Made by a program: the position numbers and the translations under genes
Notes under the pieces: generated by a model
What the model was told of the DNA's origin: nothing
Seen by the model: the letters and a program-made list of their open reading frames with translations, nothing else
Databases searched by the model: none
Source: Candidatus Geothrix odensensis
GTDB lineage: Bacteria; Acidobacteriota; Holophagae; Holophagales; Holophagaceae
Length of the DNA: 40,290 bases
Direction: 5' to 3'
NCBI GenBank assembly: GCA_016714685.1
Contig: JADKCH010000025.1
Coordinates: 1-40,290 of the forward strand
Shown here: positions 33,748 through 40,290 of the stretch, one piece after another
Layout: each line of letters begins with the position of its first letter
How positions within the stretch are numbered: position 1 is the first letter of the stretch

Positions 33748-33790
33748 GAACCGACCCTTTGGGATCCGGCATCCAACCCGTGGAGGGACC

Positions 33791-35728
33791 ATGCACTCGA
33801 CCTTCTCCTACTCCCGACTCGCTGCACTGCTGTTGCCCGCCGCGCTGCTCATGGCTGCCCCGCAGGCACCTGCCCCCGACGAAGATGAGACCTACCAAGG
33901 CGAAGCTCCGGAACGCTACGCCATGGTGCGTGCCCTGGAAGGGGAGGTCCGCATCCGCAAGGGCGACCTGGATGAGACCCTGAGCCGGGGCACTCCCATT
34001 GCCGAGGGCGATGTCGTGGAAAGCCGCGGTCGTGGTGTTCTGCAACTGGGTGACGGCTCCCGCGTCGCCTTCGGGGGCGCGACCCGGTTCACCGTGGCCG
34101 CCCTCTTCACCGACCGCAAGGGCGAGAAGCAGGTGCTGCTCCGCCTGGACCACGGCCGCATCCGCGTGCTGCTGGGCGGCCAGTCCGACGCCCGCTTCCG
34201 GGTGGACACCCCTTCGGGCACGGCCACCTGCTTCGACAAGGGCGGCTTCACGATCGAGGCCGAGCGGGACAAGGTGGTGCGCCTGAAGGTGCACAGCGGC
34301 CGGGTGACCTTCGCCAACGAGCGCGACGAGGCCCGCATTCCCGCCGGCGAGCGGCTGACCGTGTACAGTCCCCAGGATCGGCTGGACCGCGTGCGCGGGT
34401 TCAATACCTATGAGGGCGACGAGTTCGACCGCTGGAGCGACCGGGCGGTCGTCATCCAGCGCGGCGAGAGCTGGGATCGCGTCCCTTCGGAGATCCGCTA
34501 CTACGCTGATGAACTGGACAACAATGGCCGCTGGGTGCAGTCGGAGGAGTTCGGCTGGGTCTGGCAGCCCAACGGCGTCGCCGAGGACTGGCGCCCCTAC
34601 TACCGGGGCCGCTGGGCCCCCTATGCCAGCGGCATGACCTGGGTATCCGATGAGCCCTGGGCCTACGTGGCCTACCACCACGGGCGCTGGCACTGGAACC
34701 TGGGCGTCGGCTGGTTCTGGATCCCCGGCGTCTACTACAGCCCGGCCTGGGTGGCCTGGAACCACACACCCGGCTACTACGGATGGGCGCCCCTGGGCTA
34801 CTACAACACACCCTGCCACTGGGGCTACGGGTCCTGGCGCGGCGGCTACGCCTGGAACGTGGTGGCCGTGGTCGACATCAACCTGGGGCATGTCCATCGC
34901 CGCACCCACCATGACGTGAACGTGCTGCGCCGCTTCAATGAGGGCAGCGGCGGCACCGCCTGGACCGGCGGCGGCCGTGACCTGCGGGCGCCCTGGCAGC
35001 GTTCGCCCCTGATCGTCTCGCATGCGGAATTCCGGAACCCCGGCCAGATCCAGACGGCCTTCCGGCGCGACGTCCACCGGGAACGCCTGGGAGCCTACGA
35101 GCGGCAGGCCCGGGAGACCACGGGCCGCGTGGTTTACCGTCGCGATGTTCGGCCGGTGGGTCCTGTGGAGGCCCGCCCCGGCGTGCCCACTCCTGGTCCC
35201 GCCCGCAGACCCTTCGAGGAGCGCCCCCGCCCAGGCGGTGGCGATCGCCCGAGCCTGCCGAGAGAGCGGCCGGTGGAACCGAGGCCCCAGGTCGATGAGA
35301 AGCGCCCCGGGGGGCAGGCGCCCCGCGAGCGTCCCATGGAATCGCGCCCCCAGGGTGAAGGGGCGCGGGAACGCCCGGTGGAGCCCAAGCCGCGCGTGGA
35401 CGAGCGCCGTCCCGACCCGGCGCCAAGGGAGCGGACTTTCGAGCCGAGGCCCCGCTCCGAGGAACGTCGCCCTGAGCCCAGGCCCCTCCCCGAGAGGACG
35501 GTGGAGCCCACGCCGCGCGAGCGCCCCACGGAACTCCGGCCCCGCTTCGATCGCGAGGACCGACGGCCGGACCCGGCCCCCCGGGAGCGCAGCCCCGAGC
35601 CCCGTCCCCGCGAGGAGCGCCGCCCGGATCCCCCCAAGGCCGTCGAGCGTGAAAGCCGACCCGCCCCCAAGCCGGAAAGGCCCCGGGAGGAGCGGAAGAG
35701 CGAGGGACCGCGCGAGTTCCGGCGCTGA
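33791..35728 (+). CDS. Exported FecR/DUF6600 protein with charged Pro/Arg/Glu-rich tail
   Basis: This 645-residue protein starts at ATG 33791 (GGAGG upstream) with a signal peptide (RLAALLLPAALLMAAPQ). Residues about 40-190 form a FecR-like domain (LEGEVRIRKGD, FRVDTPSGTATC, VHSGRVTFANE). Residues about 230-370 are a Trp/Tyr-rich DUF6600-like region with WRPYYRGRWAPYASGMTWVS and YYSPAWVAWNHTPGYYGWAP, which resembles repeated aromatic beta motifs. From about 450 the protein is disordered, with degenerate Arg-Glu-Arg-Pro/Glu-Pro-Arg repeats to the end. It lacks the membrane helix of true FecR anti-sigma proteins, so it is more likely an envelope or surface protein. It is preceded by a sigma-54 promoter and followed by a strong terminator. 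Confidence 0.82.
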   Translation: MHSTFSYSRLAALLLPAALLMAAPQAPAPDEDETYQGEAPERYAMVRALEGEVRIRKGDLDETLSRGTPIAEGDVVESRGRGVLQLGDGSRVAFGGATRFTVAALFTDRKGEKQVLLRLDHGRIRVLLGGQSDARFRVDTPSGTATCFDKGGFTIEAERDKVVRLKVHSGRVTFANERDEARIPAGERLTVYSPQDRLDRVRGFNTYEGDEFDRWSDRAVVIQRGESWDRVPSEIRYYADELDNNGRWVQSEEFGWVWQPNGVAEDWRPYYRGRWAPYASGMTWVSDEPWAYVAYHHGRWHWNLGVGWFWIPGVYYSPAWVAWNHTPGYYGWAPLGYYNTPCHWGYGSWRGGYAWNVVAVVDINLGHVHRRTHHDVNVLRRFNEGSGGTAWTGGGRDLRAPWQRSPLIVSHAEFRNPGQIQTAFRRDVHRERLGAYERQARETTGRVVYRRDVRPVGPVEARPGVPTPGPARRPFEERPRPGGGDRPSLPRERPVEPRPQVDEKRPGGQAPRERPMESRPQGEGARERPVEPKPRVDERRPDPAPRERTFEPRPRSEERRPEPRPLPERTVEPTPRERPTELRPRFDREDRRPDPAPRERSPEPRPREERRPDPPKAVERESRPAPKPERPREERKSEGPREFRR

Positions 35729-35746
35729 ATGATCGTGAATCAAGGA

Positions 35747-35770
35747 GAAGGGCCCCGGATGGGGCCCTTC
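35747..35770. terminator. Bidirectional rho-independent terminator
   Basis: GAAGGGCCCC and GGGGCCCTTC form a perfect 10-bp stem with loop GGAT, followed by TTCTTGGTT on the plus strand. It lies between the convergent FecR/DUF6600 and acyl-CoA dehydrogenase genes and probably serves both. Confidence 0.85.
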
Positions 35771-35796
35771 TTCTTGGTTGATGCTGGGCGCCCTGA

Positions 35797-37581
35797 TCAG
35801 GCCACTTCGATGGGGTAGATCCCCTTCTGGATGAGCTCACTGGCGATGCGGCCCCGCAGGCGGGCGCTGCTGGTGGGGTGGAACTCCGTGAAGGCCTTCA
35901 CACCGGCCAGGGCATGGCGCAGGGCCTCGCCTTCCACCACGTCGGCGCAGAGCATGCGGGCATTGCCGTGGACTTTGTGCCAGCTCTCGTTGACGAAGAG
36001 CTCCGTCATGTCGCGGGCGATCTGGGCCCAGCGGTGGCCGGACTCGACCATGCGCTCGGCGCGCACCACGGCGCTCTCCATGGCGTAGATCTCCATGAGC
36101 ATGTCGCTCATGCGGGCCATGACCTCCTGGTTGTCCACCAGCTTCTGGCCCAGCACCTGCACCGCCAGGCCCGCGGCCAGCATGCACTGGCGCTTGCTCA
36201 GCTCCACGCCGTGCTTCAGGCGGGCCAAGGGGCCCGTGAAGCTGTCGGCCTTGACAGGGTTCGCGATCTCCTTGGCCACCTGCTGGCCGAACTGCATGAG
36301 GGGCAGCTCGCCCTTCATGGCCCGCTTGAGGAGGGTGCCCGCGATGAGGAGGCGGTTGATCTCGTTGGTGCCTTCGAAGATGCGGTTGATGCGGCAGTCG
36401 CGCAGGGCCTTCTCGGGCGGGTACTCGGCGCTGAAGCCGTAGCCGCCGTAGGCCTGCACGGCCTCATCGGCCACGAAGAAGAGGGCCTCGCTGCCCCAGA
36501 CCTTGGAGATGCTGCACTCGATGGCGTACTCGTCGATGGCGGCCATCTTGTCGGCGCCGGCGGTGGGGCTGTCCCAGCTGGTGGCGTGCAGGGCTTCGTC
36601 GATGTAGCCGATGGTGCGGAAGTTCAGGGCCTCGAGCACGAAGATCTTGGTGGCCATGTCCGCCAGCTTCTGCTGGATCATGCCGAACGAGTTGATCGGC
36701 TTGCCGAACTGCTGGCGCTCGGTGGTGTAGCGGATGGCGTATTCCAGGATCCGCTTCATGCCGCCCTGGCTGCCCAGGCCCAGCTTGAAGCGGCCGATGT
36801 TGAGGATGCCGAAGGCGATCTTGTGGCCCTTGCCGGCTTCGCCCAACAGGCGGTCCTTGGGGATGCGGCAGTTCTCGAGAATCACGGTGCGGGTGGAGCT
36901 GCCCTTGATGCCGAGCTTCTTCTCTTCCAGGCCGGTGCTGATGCCGGGATCGGTCTTCTCGACGATGAAGGCGCTGAAGTGCTGGCCATCGATCTTGGCG
37001 AAGATGATGAAGACATCGGCGAAGCCGGCATTGGTGATCCACATCTTGGTGCCGTTCAGCACCCAGTGGTCGCCGTCCAGCACGGCCGTCGTCTTGGCCG
37101 CCAGGGCGTCGGAGCCGCTGCCGGCCTCCGTGAGGGCGTAGGCCGCCAGCCACTCGCCGGTGCCGAGCTTGGGCAGGTAGGCCTGCTTCTGGGCCTCGGT
37201 GCCGAAGTAGACGATGGGCAGGGTGCCGATGCCGGTGTTGGCGCTGTAGGTCACGGCGAAGCTGCCCTGCTTGCTCATCTCCTCCAGCACGAGCATGGCG
37301 GTCTTCTTGTCGACGTCCATGCCCTCGTAGGCCTCGGGGATCTCCAGGCCCAGCAGGCCCAGCTCGCCGGCCTTCTTCATGAGCTCGACGGTGAGGGGCA
37401 GGTCCAGCTTGTCGATCTGCTCATCCCGGGGCAGCACCTCGCCCTGGATGAAGTCTTTGGCGGCCCTGGCGAATTCCTTGGCGTCGTCGCCGAACTCCTC
37501 GGGTGTGAACTGGGGCATGGCCCCGATGGGGGTCAGCAGGAAACTGCCTCCCTTGACCTGCTCTGCAGCAGCGTGGCTCAT
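35797..37581 (-). CDS. Acyl-CoA dehydrogenase, long (VLCAD/FadE-like) form
   Basis: This 594-residue FAD enzyme oxidises acyl-CoA to trans-2-enoyl-CoA in fatty acid beta-oxidation. It has the usual dehydrogenase core (YALTEAGSGSDALA, MWITNAGFADVFIIF, GKGHKIAFGILNIGRFKLG) and YGGYGFSAEYPPEKALRD with RIFEGTNEINR, plus a C-terminal helical extension of roughly 170 residues as in VLCAD/ACAD9-type enzymes and Bacillus-type long acyl-CoA dehydrogenases. The ATG at 37581 has GGAGG upstream. It is a single gene divergent from menG; electrons would go to ETF and from there probably to menaquinone. Confidence 0.93.
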   Translation of the reverse strand: MSHAAAEQVKGGSFLLTPIGAMPQFTPEEFGDDAKEFARAAKDFIQGEVLPRDEQIDKLDLPLTVELMKKAGELGLLGLEIPEAYEGMDVDKKTAMLVLEEMSKQGSFAVTYSANTGIGTLPIVYFGTEAQKQAYLPKLGTGEWLAAYALTEAGSGSDALAAKTTAVLDGDHWVLNGTKMWITNAGFADVFIIFAKIDGQHFSAFIVEKTDPGISTGLEEKKLGIKGSSTRTVILENCRIPKDRLLGEAGKGHKIAFGILNIGRFKLGLGSQGGMKRILEYAIRYTTERQQFGKPINSFGMIQQKLADMATKIFVLEALNFRTIGYIDEALHATSWDSPTAGADKMAAIDEYAIECSISKVWGSEALFFVADEAVQAYGGYGFSAEYPPEKALRDCRINRIFEGTNEINRLLIAGTLLKRAMKGELPLMQFGQQVAKEIANPVKADSFTGPLARLKHGVELSKRQCMLAAGLAVQVLGQKLVDNQEVMARMSDMLMEIYAMESAVVRAERMVESGHRWAQIARDMTELFVNESWHKVHGNARMLCADVVEGEALRHALAGVKAFTEFHPTSSARLRGRIASELIQKGIYPIEVA

Positions 37582-37697
37582 CTCGGTCCTCCGGTTTGGG
37601 TTGGGTTCAAGATGGAAGGCTGGCGCCCGCTTGCCTAGCCTCTACCTTCGGTCAACGCGCGCCTACTCTGGTTCAATAGAAGTTCCCAGGAGGTTGG

Positions 37698-38390
37698 ATG
37701 CCGGAAGGCAGGCAGGTGCAGCAGATGTTTTCGGCCATCGCCGGGAAGTACGACCTCCTGAACCACGTGCTTTCGGGCGGCGTGGACTTCTGGTGGTGGT
37801 GGCGCATGGCCCGGATCAGCGGGGCCGGTCCCGGGAAGCGCTTCCTGGACGTGGCCGCCGGTACGGGGGACTCCAGCCTGGCGCTCGCCCGGCGGGGGGC
37901 CGAGGTGATCAGTACGGACTTCACTCATGCCATGCTGCGTCTGGGACCCGCGAAATTCGCACGCAAGGGCTTCGCCAAGCTCATCTGGGCCTCCAGCGAC
38001 GCCGATGCCCAGCGCCTTCCCTTCAAGGACGCCAGCTTCGACGGGCTCACCATCTGCTACGGCATCCGCAACGTGGAGTGCCGCCCCCTGGCCTATGCCG
38101 AGTTCCTGCGGGTCCTGCGCCCCGGGGGGCAGCTCACCATCCTGGAGTTCAGCACGCCGGTCCTGCCCGGCCTCAAGGCCTTCTACGACTGGTACAGCCT
38201 GCGGGTGCTACCTCGCATCGGCACATGGATCAGTGGCGATGCCTCGGCCTACACCTACCTTCCGGAGAGCATCCGGACCTTCCCGGATCAGGTGTCCCTG
38301 GCCGCGGAGCTGGAGGCCGAGGGCTTCCGCGAGGTTCGCTGGACGAACCTCACGGGGGGGATTGTGGCCCTCCACACCGCCGTGAAGTGA
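37698..38390 (+). CDS. menG: Demethylmenaquinone methyltransferase (MenG/UbiE)
   Basis: This 230-residue SAM methyltransferase catalyses the last step of menaquinone synthesis. MenG/UbiE signatures are MFSAIAGKYDLLNHVLSGGVD at the N terminus, the SAM motif FLDVAAGTGDSSLALA, ICYGIRNVECRPLAYAEFLRV, and the UbiE-type TILEFSTPVLPGLKAFYDWY. The ATG at 37698 has AGGAGG five bases upstream. Menaquinone would be the pool used by the NrfD-type subunit encoded earlier in the window. Its stop directly abuts that of the convergent receptor gene. Confidence 0.92.
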   Translation: MPEGRQVQQMFSAIAGKYDLLNHVLSGGVDFWWWWRMARISGAGPGKRFLDVAAGTGDSSLALARRGAEVISTDFTHAMLRLGPAKFARKGFAKLIWASSDADAQRLPFKDASFDGLTICYGIRNVECRPLAYAEFLRVLRPGGQLTILEFSTPVLPGLKAFYDWYSLRVLPRIGTWISGDASAYTYLPESIRTFPDQVSLAAELEAEGFREVRWTNLTGGIVALHTAVK

Positions 38391-39848
38391 TCACAGGGCG
38401 CGGTGCCGCTCCTCGACCATGCGGTCGAGCACCTGGACCACCTCTTCGCTGGCCCTCTCCGCGGCCTCGTAGTGGCCAAAGATGCGGTTCTGGGCCTCGG
38501 GATCCTTGTCCCATCCGCCGCCCAGCAGGCCGACGGCCTCCTGGATGTGCTGATGGACTCTGGCATGGGGATCCTCGAGTCGGTTGAAGGACGGGACATG
38601 GGAGAACATGTCGGCACCCTGGCCCTCGTAGTACCAGGTCCCCAGGCGGCAGCCCCGGTGATCGGTCTGGATGGCGTGGGATTCGGCGGAGTGGGCGCCC
38701 TGGTGGACCACCCGGTAGCCGTGCTGTTTGAAGAGGAAGTGATCCACCTTGACCAGGGAGGCGAAGCTGAAATCCTGCGCCTTGTTGATCTGGATGAGCG
38801 AGGTCTTGGCTGAATCGGCGAACTTCAGCACCTGGGCGCGGAACTCCGTGACCGCGTTGCGACTGCCCTCGGCGATGTCCTTCACCTGCTCCGAGTCCTT
38901 GATCATCCGGCTGGTGGCCTCGCCGAAGGATTCGATGGTGGCCGCGATGGAGGCGGCGGCATCCTTGGTGTTCTCCGAGAGGGTGCGCACCTCTTCGGCG
39001 ACCACGGCGAAGCCCTTGCCGATCTCGCCGGCGTGGGCCGCCTCGATGGCGGCGTTCAGAGCCAGCAGGTTGGTGCGGTCGGCCACGTCCGTGATGACCT
39101 GCACGATCTGGTTGATCTCCTCGCCCTTCTCGTGGAGCAGGGTGGTCTGGGCATTGGTCCTGGCGATCATCTCGGCGACCTGGTTGAGGTTCGCCACCAG
39201 GTCCTCGATGGTGGAACGGCTGCCTTCCGCATCCCGGGCCGTCTCCTTGGAGATCTGGCCCACCACGCTCAGTTCCTGGGTCATGTCCATCAGGTACTCC
39301 TGGATGGACTTCAGGTTCGCGATGAGGTTCCCGGAGTTGAGGTCGGTGATGCGGGAGATCAGCTTCTCCTTGAGGGCCATCTGCTGCACCTGGCCGAGGC
39401 TTTCCACGGAGACGTTCACGCGGACCATGGCGTCCTTGAAGGAGCCGTGCAGACCCTGGTCCAGGGCCAAGCGGAAAGTCTGGCCGCGGGTGGCATGATC
39501 GAAGGCCGAGAGGACCTCGCGGAAGTAGGCCTCCTGCTGATCCAACAGGTCATTGATCGCCCAGGCCAGCTCGCCGGTGGCAGCACCGGTCTTGATGCCG
39601 GTGACCCGCGGGTCGAGGTTGCCCCGGGCGGCCTCCTGGACGAGGTTGGCCAGGCCGGCGATGGCCTTCTGGATGCGGTAGATCGAATAGAGGGCCAGCG
39701 CGAGCAGGAGTGTGGTGGCTGCGAAGGCGATCCACGCCCACGCCGTCAGCCGTCCACCGCCAGCGGCCAGATACCCGAAGAGGAGGAACAACCCCAGGGC
39801 CAGGCCGATGAGGTAGTGGAGCCTAGAGCCCAAAGATAAATTCTTCAT
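38391..39848 (-). CDS. CetA/Aer-like chemoreceptor with C-terminal CZB zinc domain
   Basis: This 485-residue receptor has two adjacent membrane helices (about 12-30 and 34-57) with almost no periplasmic loop, so it cannot sense outside ligands directly. A HAMP-like segment follows (60-110). The signalling tip is the usual hairpin DRTNLLALNAAIEAAHAGE with GFAVVAEEVRTLSENT (258-293). Residues 366-440 form a CZB domain with H370, C400 (HRGCRLGTWYYE), H428 and H432, which binds zinc and can sense zinc or oxidants. The topology and the overlapping PAS gene match the two-protein energy-taxis receptor CetA/CetB of Campylobacter. It overlaps the upstream PAS gene by 26 bases. Confidence 0.88.
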   Translation of the reverse strand: MKNLSLGSRLHYLIGLALGLFLLFGYLAAGGGRLTAWAWIAFAATTLLLALALYSIYRIQKAIAGLANLVQEAARGNLDPRVTGIKTGAATGELAWAINDLLDQQEAYFREVLSAFDHATRGQTFRLALDQGLHGSFKDAMVRVNVSVESLGQVQQMALKEKLISRITDLNSGNLIANLKSIQEYLMDMTQELSVVGQISKETARDAEGSRSTIEDLVANLNQVAEMIARTNAQTTLLHEKGEEINQIVQVITDVADRTNLLALNAAIEAAHAGEIGKGFAVVAEEVRTLSENTKDAAASIAATIESFGEATSRMIKDSEQVKDIAEGSRNAVTEFRAQVLKFADSAKTSLIQINKAQDFSFASLVKVDHFLFKQHGYRVVHQGAHSAESHAIQTDHRGCRLGTWYYEGQGADMFSHVPSFNRLEDPHARVHQHIQEAVGLLGGGWDKDPEAQNRIFGHYEAAERASEEVVQVLDRMVEERHRAL

Positions 39849-40290
39849 AGCTCACGCCCTTCTGTTCAAGAAGCTGATGGAGGATGGCCGTGGAGGCCTT
39901 CATGCCGGCCTGGCCGTCCCCGGCCCTGCGCTCGGCCTCGAGCATGGCGCGGTAGAGGCCATCCACGGCCTGGATGGCCTCGGGCCTCGGCTTCCGGCGC
40001 ACCGAGTAGTAGCCGATGAGGTTCCCGTGGGGATCGAAGGAGGGGGTCACATTGGCGAAGACCCAGTAGAAGCTGCCGTCCTTGGCCAGGTTCTTCACGT
40101 AGGCGGAGATCTCCTGTTTCGACTGGATGGTGTCCCAGAGGAGCTTGAACACGGCCCGCGGCATGTCGGGGTGCCGCAGGATGCTGTGCGGCGACCCCAG
40201 GAGCTCCCGCTCGGAATAGCCGGAGATCTCGATGAAGATGCGGTTGCCGTAGGTGATGACGCCCTTCAGATCGGTCTTGGAGACGATGAA
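39823..40290 (-). CDS. Aer/CetB-type PAS protein, N terminus cut by the window
   Basis: The visible 155 residues are in frame to the window edge, so the start lies beyond it. The sequence has the Aer-PAS signature: VITYGNRIFIEISGYSE, LLGSPHSILRHPDMPRAVF, YVKNLAKDGSFYWVFANVTP and GYYSVRRKP. In Aer this domain binds FAD and reports the redox state of the electron-transport chain. Here it ends after a short helical tail without HAMP or a signalling domain, which are encoded by the next, overlapping gene. This is the arrangement of CetB with CetA. FAD binding is inferred from similarity. Confidence 0.88.
   Translation of the reverse strand, partial: FIVSKTDLKGVITYGNRIFIEISGYSERELLGSPHSILRHPDMPRAVFKLLWDTIQSKQEISAYVKNLAKDGSFYWVFANVTPSFDPHGNLIGYYSVRRKPRPEAIQAVDGLYRAMLEAERRAGDGQAGMKASTAILHQLLEQKGVSYEEFIFGL

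Overview
The window is GC-rich, densely coded bacterial DNA with a Gram-negative envelope (signal peptides, outer-membrane barrels, a porin-like protein). Menaquinone synthesis (MenG), c-type cytochromes, a molybdenum sulfur-type respiratory complex, NtrY/NtrX-like sigma-54 signalling and the large secreted proteins best fit a respiring anaerobe or facultative anaerobe, perhaps Acidobacteriota of the Holophaga/Geothrix type. That placement is an inference from gene content; no ribosomal RNA or other phylogenetic marker is present.

Layout. 0-2.5 kb: the end of a RimI-like acetyltransferase, an Rrf2 Fe-S regulator with its own promoter, a secreted DUF4242 protein and an orphan DNA methyltransferase. 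2.5-7.2 kb: an NtrY-type kinase, a possible 28-residue membrane peptide, a sugar-epimerase-like SDR protein, and the surE-acyP-apt operon. 7.2-12.2 kb: an ECF-like sigma factor, its likely membrane anti-sigma partner, a VIT/VWA exported protein (frameshifted) and pcm. 12.2-19.5 kb: a minus-strand set of three exported proteins (a roughly 1,080-residue beta-rich protein, a fibronectin-III protein and a small outer-membrane barrel). All three are interrupted by frameshifts, and an RNA hairpin covers the ribosome site of the last. 19.5-21.9 kb: a structured noncoding stretch, tRNA-Pro(GGG) with promoter and terminator, and a sigma-54 response regulator that reads straight into a MerR domain.

21.9-30.0 kb is a minus-strand respiratory operon: monohaem cytochrome, DUF3373 porin, molybdopterin catalytic subunit, Fe-S subunit, NrfD-type membrane anchor, TorD-type chaperone, and a haem-binding triple-rhodanese protein. 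A Crp/Fnr-like palindrome lies in front of it. 30.1-32.1 kb holds a thioredoxin-like ferredoxin and the molybdenum cofactor genes mobA and moaA, so cofactor supply sits beside the enzyme that needs it. 32.3-35.7 kb: tatD, a small secreted protein, and a FecR/DUF6600 protein behind a near-consensus sigma-54 promoter. 35.8-40.3 kb: a long-form acyl-CoA dehydrogenase, menG, and a two-gene energy-taxis pair resembling CetA/CetB (receptor with zinc-binding CZB tail plus a separate Aer-type PAS protein, cut by the window edge).

The points most worth checking are: the NtrX-MerR junction at a C8G5 tract with a hidden GTGA stop/start overlap; the cluster of frameshifts confined to about 9.4-20.4 kb; the three-gene exoprotein set with its RNA hairpin; the haem/triple-rhodanese protein in the sulfur-type operon; and the split Aer receptor.
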